Source: Methylococcaceae bacterium (lineage in GTDB: Bacteria > Pseudomonadota > Gammaproteobacteria > Methylococcales > Methylomonadaceae). From it: a stretch of 64,000 bases of DNA. The notes under the pieces are model-generated. The model had not been told where the DNA came from, did not search any database, and was given only the letters and a program-made list of their open reading frames with translations. Position 1 is the stretch's first letter. Each line of letters opens with the position of its first letter. Positions 17,577 to 26,032 of the stretch are shown piece after piece. The stretch covers positions 20,446 through 84,445 of the forward strand of contig JAUYBL010000033.1 of the NCBI GenBank assembly GCA_030693065.1. Reading direction: 5' to 3'. The translations under genes and the position numbers were made by a program.

Positions 17577-18914
17577 CTATGCCTTCTGAAACAGCGCCAT
17601 CGATTCAACATGCCCGGTTTGCGGAAACATGTTCATCACACCGGCTTTAACCAGTTTGTAGCCCAATTCATTGACTAAAATACCGGCATCTCTTGCCAGC
17701 GTCGATGGATTACAGGAGACATAAACAATCAGTTCTGGCTGCCATTTTTTAAAATGATGTAACACTTCCGAAGCTCCGGCTCTGGATGGATCCAACATGA
17801 TTTTATTGAACTTATTTTTAGTCCAGGGCAGGTCGCTAATGTCTTTGCTTAAATCGGCTGCATAAAACTCGGCATTGGTGATGTTGTTATGGCGAGCGTT
17901 TTCTTTGGCGTGATTAACCAACGGCAAATCACCTTCGATACCCACCACTTTTCCGGCAATTTTCGCCATCGGCAAAGTGAAGTTGCCCAAGCCGCAGAAC
18001 AGATCAAGTACGGTGTCGTTTTCGTTCAATTGCAAAATATCCAGCACGCGGTTGATCATTTGCCGGTTAATTTCGTAATTCACCTGGGTGAACATCGCGG
18101 GCCTGAATTTGAATTCGATGTCTTGGTCTGGCAAGCGGTAGGTGGGAATCACTTCCGGCTCACCAGGCAAGGGCACGATGGTATCCGGGCCTTTGGATTG
18201 CATGCACAAGCTCATGTCGTGCTCATGACCAAAGGCACGCATGCGCTCTATGTCGGCATCAGTCGGCGGCTCCAGCACCCGAAGAGACAGTACGCATTGC
18301 TCATCGCCCAGCGCTACTTCGATTTGCGGAATTTTGTCGCGAATGCTCAAGCCGCCAATCATTTCTCCCAAGGCTAATAACTTGGTGCCGACTTTTGGAT
18401 GCATGACGATACAGCTGTCGATTTCTGCCAAATACGGATGGCGTCTTTCACGAAAACCCACCAGTACGCGCTCTTTTTTCTGAACATATTTAACGCCCAT
18501 ACGCGCTTTGCGACGGTATCCCCAATGCGGCCCATCCAAAGGTTCCCAAAGTTCAGGGATTTCAACTTTGCCGATACGTTTGAATTGATCAATCAACAAA
18601 TCTTGCTTGATGGTGATTTGCGCAGCCGAATTAACATGCTGAAAACTGCAGCCACCACACAGGCCATAGTGCGCACAGGGCGCATCGACTCTGTCTTCAG
18701 AACGGCTAAGCAGCTTAGCGACTTTGCCTTCTGCATAATCTTTGCGGATTTCGGTATAGAGAAACTCTACTTCCTCACCCGGTAAGGCTTCATCGATAAA
18801 TATTACTTTGCCATCAACGTGCGCGACACCGCGGCCGTCATGGGCCAGCGATTCGATAATGACTTTAACCGGGGTTTCCGGCAGTGGTTTTCTTTTGGGT
18901 CTGTGACGTGCCAT
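17577..18914 (-). CDS. rlmD: 23S rRNA (uracil(1939)-C(5))-methyltransferase RlmD
   Basis: The 445-residue protein begins with a basic TRAM domain (about 10-70). It then has the Fe-S cysteine pattern CAHYGLCGGC, the SAM-binding DLFCGLGNFTLPMA, and the catalytic VSCNPSTLARD of RumA-type uridine methyltransferases. It methylates U1939 of 23S rRNA. The ATG at 18914 (MARHRPKRK) is preferred over an upstream in-frame start at 18956, because it fits directly behind the stop of the preceding ydbL-like gene and matches family length. Confidence 0.93.
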   Translation of the reverse strand: MARHRPKRKPLPETPVKVIIESLAHDGRGVAHVDGKVIFIDEALPGEEVEFLYTEIRKDYAEGKVAKLLSRSEDRVDAPCAHYGLCGGCSFQHVNSAAQITIKQDLLIDQFKRIGKVEIPELWEPLDGPHWGYRRKARMGVKYVQKKERVLVGFRERRHPYLAEIDSCIVMHPKVGTKLLALGEMIGGLSIRDKIPQIEVALGDEQCVLSLRVLEPPTDADIERMRAFGHEHDMSLCMQSKGPDTIVPLPGEPEVIPTYRLPDQDIEFKFRPAMFTQVNYEINRQMINRVLDILQLNENDTVLDLFCGLGNFTLPMAKIAGKVVGIEGDLPLVNHAKENARHNNITNAEFYAADLSKDISDLPWTKNKFNKIMLDPSRAGASEVLHHFKKWQPELIVYVSCNPSTLARDAGILVNELGYKLVKAGVMNMFPQTGHVESMALFQKA

Positions 18915-18916
18915 GT

Positions 18917-19498
18917 TTATTTTTGTTTCCAACTTCCTGAAGATTGAATCCACCACCCGGACTGAGCGTTACTCAGCCACCGAGTAGCAAAGGTTGATTT
19001 GATTTGTGCGGCCCATTCCGGATGGCCGTTGGCATTGGCGATAGCTTGATACAGCGCTTGCCGATCTTGATTTTCTGCAGATACCAGTTTGCTCACTTGA
19101 TTTCTAACTTGCAGTGGTACGCTGGCGGGGTCTCTAACCGCTAAAAAACCGTCCGCCTGTATGCCGATATAGCCAGCTTGATAGTGAGGCAATAATGTAG
19201 AAAAACGCGCTTCCAAACTAGCACGAACTTGACGAATCTCAGCGCTGTCAATGTTCAAATCGGCACCGTCTGCATGCGCGGATGAAATAAGCAAATTGAT
19301 TGCTTTATCCAAGGCTTGATAAGTCGCCACTTGCCAATCAGACAAGCTGGCTTTAGGTTCAGATTTTTGTGGTTCGACTTTTTGGATTTCTTTGATGATT
19401 TCATCTGCAGCTTTTTCGGCAGCCGCAGCGGGGAAGTAAATGTTAATGGTGACGCAGGCGGTCAGCCATAATGCACCTAGTACAGATAATTTTTTCAT
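18917..19498 (-). CDS. YdbL-family lipoprotein with YnbE-like N-terminus
   Basis: The 193-residue protein has a lipobox (LTAC, Cys15), then the conserved VTINIYFPAAAAEKAADEII and, after a charged linker and an Ala-rich stretch, a DUF1318/YdbL domain (about 95-190). The segment after the cysteine resembles the short lipoprotein YnbE (ITIN-type strand), which pairs with YdbH in E. coli. This protein may therefore combine YnbE and YdbL in one chain (inference). GGAGAG lies upstream of the ATG at 19498. A TTG further upstream was rejected. It follows ydbH in an operon that ends with rlmD. Confidence 0.85.
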   Translation of the reverse strand: MKKLSVLGALWLTACVTINIYFPAAAAEKAADEIIKEIQKVEPQKSEPKASLSDWQVATYQALDKAINLLISSAHADGADLNIDSAEIRQVRASLEARFSTLLPHYQAGYIGIQADGFLAVRDPASVPLQVRNQVSKLVSAENQDRQALYQAIANANGHPEWAAQIKSTFATRWLSNAQSGWWIQSSGSWKQK

Positions 19499-19510
19499 GT
19501 GGCTCTCCAA

Positions 19511-21550
19511 TTATTTAATGATGACTTCATCAGAAGTCGTGATACGTTTTAATCGTTCCATTAATACCGCCCAGTCGACGCGAGGATTATAGCCGATCAC
19601 GTCTATGCGCGGCAGGCCGCCGCCGGTAATTATGGCATAACCTGACGGTGTAGCTTCTACGCCCATCAGTTGACAGACACCTTCATGCAAATAGCAACCT
19701 AAGCCCAGTTTGTCGTAGCCGAAGGTTTCAAAAAAGCTTAAAAAACTTCTGGATAACGCGTCAGCCGCAGCACCGCCGCCAATGTTGGCAATGTTTTTTA
19801 CGGCTTTTTGGCTGATTCGATGCTTAGAATTATCGTCATCCGGGGTTCCCAGCCAGGCATAAAAGCTGATTGGCTGCCAATTTTCCAAATACAGCTGCCG
19901 GACATAGCCGGATAACTTGCCGGTAATGCCGCCGAACTCGAATTTACCGGTTAACTGTTCCATGTCCAGGTTGTCGATTTCCAAATCCGCGTGGAACTTA
20001 GGTAGGGCAGTAAGCAGCCCTGAGGTAGCAAGATTGCTGATTTTGACCACACCATCAAACACATGAATCAGCAATTCGCCATCTAGGCTTAAGGTTTTAT
20101 TACTGTAGTTAACTTGAGGAATCTCGCCGCTGATAGAGCCGGACAACGGTGTCCAGTTTAGGGCTTTGCTCAATTGTTCTAAAGAAACCTGTGTCATTCC
20201 TCCTTTAAAAATAACTTTGGGTTCCTGCTGCGGCTCAGCTTGCCAGCTGAATTCATCAATTGCGATGGTGCCACCTAAAAACGGTATTCTAGGTTTATTC
20301 AGTAAACTGAAATTACTTGCCTGAGTCAAGAAAGCAAGATTGGCCTGCCCCATTGGTAATGCATAAATTTGCAATTGCTGCCAAGCTAGCGCCGACGGCT
20401 TATTGAAGAGTGTGTCACTTGCCCAGTTGAGGGTACCAGAGCCACTATCGATATGTAATCGTTCGGCAGAATCATTAACACTGACATCATCAAATACTGC
20501 TGTTAATGCCTTTAATGATTGATCATTGATGGCAATATTTGCACGGGCTTTACCGCTCAGTGTTATGCCTTCCCAAGCGGTTTGTGCTAAAAATGGTGTT
20601 AGGTAAATGCTCGATACCGACGTCAGGCTTTCGCTGTGCAAATCAAGATCGGCTCGTTGAATATTAATACCATCTTTAAATTGCAGCGCAGCATTGCCGC
20701 TTAACGATGCCACGTTGGCATGCTGATAACGTGCAGTTTTAATGTCCAACTGTTGGTTTGCTATATCCCAATTAGCTTGGGCATCCAGTTGAATAGTTTG
20801 CCCTTTTGCGTCTAGGTAAAGCGGCTCAAGGTAGATTGCGCCGCCATTGATTGTTGTTTTGCTTTGCACTTGCCAGAAACCGTTTTTATAACCGGCATCG
20901 AGGCTTGCTTTTAACATTAAGCCTTCAGTAGCGATTTTGCCATCGACTGTTTGCCCGCTTAAGCCGTCTAGTTGGGCCGTCATCGTAAACTTTTCCAATA
21001 TCTCTCGAATTCCCGACACGTTTAGATTTAGATCGATTTTTCCCGCTGTCAGGGCAAAAAATTGCTGCGGAAATAATCGATTTAACACGGCAACATCGAC
21101 CTGTTTAGTCTTAATTTGTAATTGCCAGCGATCACCGTCAACCATGCCTTCCACCGCCAGTTTGGTGCCAGCCAAAGATAATTCTGTCAGTTTGAAGGTG
21201 CTACGCTTTTGATCAATCTGAAACGAAAAATTGGTCGATGGTGATTGCCAATATGTTGAGCGCAGCGTCGCCCGGCCTTGCTTGCAGGCCATTTGTTTGG
21301 CGGTCCAGGTAAATGAAGTACAACGAAGATTGACCAGACTAAGATCATTTAAAGGCTTGGGCAGAACGACTGTCTTAACAGTTAACGCTAGTTGTTGTTG
21401 ATTTTTGGCTAACTCCGTTAGCGCTATGGCCGCCCCTTGTAACGACCAACCTTGAGTTGCCACTGTTTCAATATCCAGCAACACGGCGTCAAAAGCATGG
21501 GCAACCGGCACAATGCCAACAAGAATAACGGCTAGCAGGCGCCTGATCAT
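19511..21550 (-). CDS. ydbH: YdbH family AsmA-like intermembrane transport protein
   Basis: The 679-residue protein has an N-terminal signal/anchor (IRRLLAVILVGIVPVAHA) and long beta-rich repeats typical of AsmA-like bridges. It ends with the YdbH (DctA-YdbH) domain, including LEIDNLDMEQLTGKFEFGGITGKLSGYV and an SFFETFGYDKLGLGC segment. In E. coli YdbH, with TamB and YhdP, moves phospholipids between inner and outer membrane. It is about 200 residues shorter than the E. coli protein. The YdbL/YnbE-like lipoprotein gene follows with only 12 bp between stop and start. Confidence 0.85.
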   Translation of the reverse strand: MIRRLLAVILVGIVPVAHAFDAVLLDIETVATQGWSLQGAAIALTELAKNQQQLALTVKTVVLPKPLNDLSLVNLRCTSFTWTAKQMACKQGRATLRSTYWQSPSTNFSFQIDQKRSTFKLTELSLAGTKLAVEGMVDGDRWQLQIKTKQVDVAVLNRLFPQQFFALTAGKIDLNLNVSGIREILEKFTMTAQLDGLSGQTVDGKIATEGLMLKASLDAGYKNGFWQVQSKTTINGGAIYLEPLYLDAKGQTIQLDAQANWDIANQQLDIKTARYQHANVASLSGNAALQFKDGINIQRADLDLHSESLTSVSSIYLTPFLAQTAWEGITLSGKARANIAINDQSLKALTAVFDDVSVNDSAERLHIDSGSGTLNWASDTLFNKPSALAWQQLQIYALPMGQANLAFLTQASNFSLLNKPRIPFLGGTIAIDEFSWQAEPQQEPKVIFKGGMTQVSLEQLSKALNWTPLSGSISGEIPQVNYSNKTLSLDGELLIHVFDGVVKISNLATSGLLTALPKFHADLEIDNLDMEQLTGKFEFGGITGKLSGYVRQLYLENWQPISFYAWLGTPDDDNSKHRISQKAVKNIANIGGGAAADALSRSFLSFFETFGYDKLGLGCYLHEGVCQLMGVEATPSGYAIITGGGLPRIDVIGYNPRVDWAVLMERLKRITTSDEVIIK

Positions 21551-21581
21551 AATTGCGGCATTCCGGGTTTAAGGCATCGCC

Positions 21582-22472
21582 TCAGCCCGGAAAAACGCCT
21601 GTCGACAAGTAGCGGTCTCCACGGTCACAAACGATAGCAACGATAACGGCATTTTCTAGTTCTTTGGACAATTGCAACGCCACAGCCACTGACCCGCCCG
21701 AAGAAACGCCTGCAAAAATGCCTTCTTCAGTCGCCAATGCTCGCATCGTTTGTTCGGCGGTTTGCTGATCTACATCCATAATGCGATCAACTTGATTAGC
21801 ATGGTAAATCTTCGGCAAATACGCTTCAGGCCAGCGCCGAATACCCGGGATTTTCGATTCGCCCTCGGGCTGAACACCGACAATTTGAATAGCAGGATTT
21901 TGTTCCTTCAGGAATTTTGACGTGCCCATAATGGTACCGGTCGTGCCCATGGAGCTGACAAAATGCGTAATCAGACCATGACTGTCGCGCCAAATCTCCG
22001 GGCCTGTGCCTTCATAATGAGCACGTGGATTATCAGGATTGGAAAATTGATCAAGTATTTTGCCTTTCCCTTTTGCTTGCATGGCTCTGGCAAGATCAAT
22101 TGCTGCTTCCATACTGCCGGAGGAGGGTGTCAGGATAATTTCAGCGCCGTAAGCCTTCATGGATGCCTTACGCTCAGAACTCATGTTATCCGGCATGATC
22201 AAAATCATTTTGTAGCCTTTAATGGCGGCAGCCATCGCTAAGGCAATACCGGTATTGCCACTGGTCGCCTCAATCAAACAATCTCCGGGTTTTATTTCAC
22301 CCCGCGCCTCGGCGTGTTTGATCATGCTTAAAGCCGGGCGATCCTTAACTGAGCCGGCAGGATTATTTCCTTCAAGCTTTACTAAAATAGTATTGCTGGT
22401 GTTGCCAGGCAAGCGCTGTAATCTGACCAATGGTGTATTGCCAACAAACGCTTCTATGGTTGGAAAATTCAT
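21582..22472 (-). CDS. cysM: Cysteine synthase B
   Basis: The 296-residue PLP enzyme has NPAGSVKDRPA with the Schiff-base lysine (Lys43), the SGNTGIA loop, the phosphate-binding GTTGTIMGTS and a C-terminal CDRGDRYLSTGVF. The ending and MPDNMSSERKASMKAYGAE match CysM, which accepts thiosulfate as well as sulfide with O-acetylserine. It is on the same strand as ydbH, 31 bp upstream, but is probably an independent unit. Confidence 0.93.
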   Translation of the reverse strand: MNFPTIEAFVGNTPLVRLQRLPGNTSNTILVKLEGNNPAGSVKDRPALSMIKHAEARGEIKPGDCLIEATSGNTGIALAMAAAIKGYKMILIMPDNMSSERKASMKAYGAEIILTPSSGSMEAAIDLARAMQAKGKGKILDQFSNPDNPRAHYEGTGPEIWRDSHGLITHFVSSMGTTGTIMGTSKFLKEQNPAIQIVGVQPEGESKIPGIRRWPEAYLPKIYHANQVDRIMDVDQQTAEQTMRALATEEGIFAGVSSGGSVAVALQLSKELENAVIVAIVCDRGDRYLSTGVFPG

Positions 22473-22654
22473 TATTTAAATACCATTACCGTTAAATTCT
22501 TTTTTAATTATCCCATAAAAGTGTATGCAATCGATTCGGGATTTATTCTGCAACTGACAAATATGTCAGTTGCTCATCGAAAATTAAGATTAATTTAAGA
22601 CTAGGAAGTAACAATGGTACCTAACATGGTATTTACAGTTAATGGATGCGATTA

Positions 22655-23440
22655 ATGACTGAAAAAACAATCTATACGCTCGACACCGACGAAAACGAAA
22701 CAATTTCTTCCCGTCGTAAATTTATTAAAAATATGGCATACGGTTCATTGTTGGCGCTTGGCGGCATCAGTGTCTCCGAAGCTAAAAGCCGACATGTATC
22801 GACGCACAAGGTAGTGGCTCATCATGGTCACGAGCATAATTTACGGGCACATACTGTGCTTGGTCGTCATACCTCGCCACGCGATGCACACGCTCATGCC
22901 ATGATAAACAAGCATCATGGAACTTACGACAACGAGCAATTTGCAACCAATGAATACACCTCTCCGCGTATTGTCGATCGTCATTCTCCAACACATAAAT
23001 CATTAGCTTTTCTAAATCCTAATACCGGCGATCGTTTACAGCTTACTTACTTTGAAGGCGGCCGTTATGTAAGCGGCGCCTTACGCGAAATAAGTCATCT
23101 CTGCCGAGACCACCATACTGGCGACATCCACGCGGTTGATCCGGCTTTGTTGGATCAACTTCACGATTTGAAATTAGTCTTGGGCGTTAACAAACCATTT
23201 CAATTAGTTTGTGGGTATCGCTCCCCGTTTACTAATGCAATGTTACGAAGTCACAGCCATGCGGTTGCCAAGAATAGCCTGCACATGCAAGGTAAAGCTG
23301 TCGATATTCGTATTCAAGGGATAGATACTCGGGTTATCAGAGATGCTGCATTATCAATGCAGAGCGGTGGCGTAGGTTTTTATCACAGAGATAATTTTGT
23401 TCACCTAGATAGTGGTGATGTCCGAAGCTGGGCTAGTTAA
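22655..23440 (+). CDS. YcbK/DUF882 family Tat-exported murein peptidase-like protein
   Basis: The 261-residue protein begins with a Tat-type signal (SRRKFIKNMAYGSLLALGG). It then has a His-rich linker (about 45-110) and a peptidase M15-like DUF882 domain. That domain includes the family's VCGYRSPFTNAMLRSHSH, the metal-ligand SLHMQGKAVDIR and GGVGFYHRDNFVHLD. It is probably a periplasmic LD- or DD-carboxypeptidase-like protein. The His-rich linker might bind metal. The ATG at 22655 has GGA 8 nt upstream; an ATG at 22646 would add three residues. Confidence 0.88.
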   Translation: MTEKTIYTLDTDENETISSRRKFIKNMAYGSLLALGGISVSEAKSRHVSTHKVVAHHGHEHNLRAHTVLGRHTSPRDAHAHAMINKHHGTYDNEQFATNEYTSPRIVDRHSPTHKSLAFLNPNTGDRLQLTYFEGGRYVSGALREISHLCRDHHTGDIHAVDPALLDQLHDLKLVLGVNKPFQLVCGYRSPFTNAMLRSHSHAVAKNSLHMQGKAVDIRIQGIDTRVIRDAALSMQSGGVGFYHRDNFVHLDSGDVRSWAS

Positions 23441-23465
23441 GCAATAATTCTGCTATCTTTGCAAT

Positions 23466-24035
23466 TTAGTGCGAATGACGCCTTAAGATAAACCAGATTG
23501 AACGTACATTTGATTCTGGTTCTGCCAAAATCAATGTCAATAAAAGCTCCTCAATAGCCGCTAAGATACAAACTACAGCGGCTATTCGAAACGGCCATTC
23601 AGGCCCTCCTAAAAACAAAACGTATAACGTTGATCCCATTGAGGCTGCAGCTAATTTAACGGCCCAAGTGTGATAGCTGGTAAAGCAGCCAAACTTTACA
23701 ACACCGGCAATAGCTGGCAAAAGGCAACTCGCGACAACCAATAATACATAAAGCCACTCTCGACCGACCACTTCAGGCCACAGCCACCAGCAACAAATAG
23801 CGATAGTCAGATAGGTGATCACATCTGCCCAGCTATCGAGCGTCGCGCCAAATTCTGATACCTGTCCACTCAATCGAGCTGCAAAACCATCGAGTAAATC
23901 CGTTAAAAAAGCTATCGCTAACAGCATCATAAAAGCAATCCCATAACCATGCCACGCTAACCATAACAACACGGGAGCAGCAACAAAGCGGAAGCCGGTC
24001 AGCAGATTAGGTAAAGTCCAACGCGAAGTTTTCAT
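23466..24035 (-). CDS. CDP-alcohol phosphatidyltransferase family protein
   Basis: The 189-residue membrane protein has the full CDP-alcohol phosphotransferase motif D-x2-D-G-x2-A-R-x8-G-x3-D-x3-D (DLLDGFAARLSGQVSEFGATLDSWADV), placed in the cytosolic start of the bundle, and about five transmembrane helices. It would transfer a phosphoalcohol from a CDP-activated donor. Which acceptor is used is not evident. It overlaps the upstream endonuclease/exonuclease/phosphatase gene by 4 bp and lies in one unit with the CDP-archaeol synthase-like gene. Confidence 0.88.
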   Translation of the reverse strand: MKTSRWTLPNLLTGFRFVAAPVLLWLAWHGYGIAFMMLLAIAFLTDLLDGFAARLSGQVSEFGATLDSWADVITYLTIAICCWWLWPEVVGREWLYVLLVVASCLLPAIAGVVKFGCFTSYHTWAVKLAAASMGSTLYVLFLGGPEWPFRIAAVVCILAAIEELLLTLILAEPESNVRSIWFILRRHSH

Positions 24036-24784
24036 AGGTCAAATACCGCAGTTAGTGGTGCGTGATCGGACAAGTTATGCCAAGGGGCATTTGCCAATTT
24101 ACTGCAGGAAAGCGGCGAAAGCCCACGGTAATAAATTCTATCCATCGGTAGCAATGGCAGCCAAGAAGGGAAGGTGCGCGCATAACGGCCATGAAATTGT
24201 AAAAACGCCTCCTCTAAACCCAGTTGATCATGAAAATGTCGTTCGATTTGTTTACGCCAATCATTAAAATCACCTGCCACAATTAACGGGGCATCATGCG
24301 GCACATGATTATCTATGCGTTCACACAATTGCACAGCTTGTTGCCCTCGCTCGGAACCGGTTAAGCCAAAATGTAAACAGACCACATGCACCGCTAAATC
24401 GTTGTGCGGCAACCGTATAACTGCATGCAAAAGGCTTCGACTAGCCCAGGAATAGGGTGATACGTTGATATTGTCCCAGCTTTCAATGGGATATTTGCTA
24501 AGGATAGCGTTACCGTGATGACCGCTACGATGTGTCACATTTTTGCCATAAGCAAAAAACGGCCATACGCCTTCAGCAATAAATTCAATATGCGAACATT
24601 CCGGCCAACCCGCTATTTTTTGCTGGTGTTTTTGATGCTCACCTTGCATTTCTTGCAGCAACAACACATCGGCATTCGTTGTGATTAATGCTTCTTTAAT
24701 TTGATGTAACACAAAACGACGGTTGCCGGAGTTAAAGCCTTTGTGGATGTTGTAGGTTAATACTCGTAAGCCTGTGTCAGTCAT
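24032..24784 (-). CDS. Endonuclease/exonuclease/phosphatase family protein
   Basis: The 250-residue protein has the EEP fold signatures: LTYNIHKGFNSG at the first strand, VLLLQEM with the metal-binding Glu, the GNAILSKYPI strand, IVAGDFNDW and the final LSDHAPLTAVF. It lacks a signal peptide. It could act as a phosphodiesterase on a lipid head group or nucleic acid. The neighbours on both sides are CDP-linked lipid genes, which favours a lipid-related role (inference). It overlaps the next gene by ATGA. Confidence 0.88.
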   Translation of the reverse strand: MTDTGLRVLTYNIHKGFNSGNRRFVLHQIKEALITTNADVLLLQEMQGEHQKHQQKIAGWPECSHIEFIAEGVWPFFAYGKNVTHRSGHHGNAILSKYPIESWDNINVSPYSWASRSLLHAVIRLPHNDLAVHVVCLHFGLTGSERGQQAVQLCERIDNHVPHDAPLIVAGDFNDWRKQIERHFHDQLGLEEAFLQFHGRYARTFPSWLPLLPMDRIYYRGLSPLSCSKLANAPWHNLSDHAPLTAVFDL

Positions 24785-24804
24785 AAATACTCGTTTATTT
24801 GGGT

Positions 24805-25308
24805 CTAATAAGGCCGGTTACGAATGTGCCATTGGTAAAGAACGGGCGAAACAAATTCCTCAAGTAGAAAAAAAACCAGCACTAGCAATAAAATGTCAGT
24901 TAAGCCTAAACCAAGTTGCTGTTTTAAAAACAAAGTAGGCAGTAAAGATTCAGGAACTGTATCCAGTCCGCGTGCGTGACTACTTGGCGAGTAGCTCAAC
25001 CGGCGCTTAATAAAGCTGCTTACGCAATCACCGAGCATGGTCAGCATGCCGAATACTGCACCGATAATAAGATGCAAATCAAACAGCATAGCTACCGCGG
25101 CTGTTATTAGCATGGCTGAGCACACACCTCGCCAAGTTTTGCTATCACCCAATAAACGCTTGTCATGTCTCAGTGTATAGCCAAAATCAACTGACCATGC
25201 CCAACGCTTACCCAATACAAGCGTTGCTAATACCGGCGCACCATTAGCGGCAAGCAGCAAAATTAGCGCCTGAAAGGAACAAGAGACACAAAATGACAAT
25301 TCAATCAT
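24805..25308 (-). CDS. CDP-archaeol synthase-like membrane protein (CarS/DUF46)
   Basis: The 167-residue protein has about four or five membrane helices and the CarS motifs: NGAPVLATLVLGKRWAW, the LLGDSKTWRG segment and GDCVSSFIKRRL. In archaea CarS makes CDP-archaeol from CTP and unsaturated archaetidic acid. Bacterial homologues exist and their substrate is not established. Here it heads a three-gene run with an EEP-family protein and a CDP-alcohol phosphatidyltransferase, a set able in principle to activate a lipid phosphate with CTP and load a head group. Confidence 0.85.
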   Translation of the reverse strand: MIELSFCVSCSFQALILLLAANGAPVLATLVLGKRWAWSVDFGYTLRHDKRLLGDSKTWRGVCSAMLITAAVAMLFDLHLIIGAVFGMLTMLGDCVSSFIKRRLSYSPSSHARGLDTVPESLLPTLFLKQQLGLGLTDILLLVLVFFLLEEFVSPVLYQWHIRNRPY

Positions 25309-25451
25309 AAGAAAATTTTTACATTGGCTCGCTATGCCGCATCGACCGAACTATTGACGATATTTACGCTATATAATGACAATATACAGCGTTTAAAAGA
25401 CATGCTGTGAAGCGCATTGGTCTTAATCATTTAATTCAAGAGGATATTTTA

Positions 25452-26018
25452 GTGGCAAAGGCTGGAGATTTAAAAAGAGGTATGGTGGTTGAGATTAATG
25501 GCATACCACACGCAGTAAAAAGCGTTGATGTTAAAAGCCCGTCATCAAGAGGCGCATCAACATTGTATAAAATTCGCTTTACTAATCTAAAGACCGGGCA
25601 AAAATTGGATGAGTCATTAAAAGGCGATGACTTTTTCAAGGATGCCGATTTAGTGCGGGCCAAGGTGCAGTTTTCATATATCGATGGCGACAATTACATC
25701 TTTATGAATTCGGAAGATTACACGCAATATAATTTGAGCCGCGAAGATTTGGAAGATCAGGTCGGATATTTGACCGAAGGTCTGGAGGGCATTGTTGCGT
25801 TGTTAGTGGATGATGCACCGATGGCGATTGAGCTGCCGAGCTCCGTACAATTGGAAATTGTTGAAACGGCTCCAGCGCTTAAAGGTGCAACGGCATCAGG
25901 GCGTACCAAAACCGCTCGATTGACTACGGGAATTGAAATTCAGGTGCCGGAATATTTGGAACCAGGCGAAGTGGTTAAGGTAAATACCGAAACCGGAAAA
26001 TTCATGTCACGCGCTTAA
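25452..26018 (+). CDS. efpL: Elongation factor P-like protein EfpL (YeiP)
   Basis: The 188-residue protein matches EfpL/YeiP. The KOW-like N-terminal domain carries the loop SPSSRGASTLYKIRF that marks this paralogue, instead of the lysine-tipped loop of EF-P. Two OB domains follow, with the TGIEIQVPEYLEPGE end. EfpL relieves ribosome stalling at proline stretches and other motifs. The start is GTG at 25452, with AAGAGGA 8-10 nt upstream, giving the family length. The ATG-like start at 25407 would add 15 unsupported residues. Confidence 0.92.
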   Translation: MAKAGDLKRGMVVEINGIPHAVKSVDVKSPSSRGASTLYKIRFTNLKTGQKLDESLKGDDFFKDADLVRAKVQFSYIDGDNYIFMNSEDYTQYNLSREDLEDQVGYLTEGLEGIVALLVDDAPMAIELPSSVQLEIVETAPALKGATASGRTKTARLTTGIEIQVPEYLEPGEVVKVNTETGKFMSRA

Positions 26019-26032
26019 TATTGACAACTTGC

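Noticed and set aside
25354..25377. TTGACG and TATAAT before efpL as a promoter
   Set aside because: The spacing is only 12 bp, too short for a standard sigma-70 promoter; the -10 alone is not informative.
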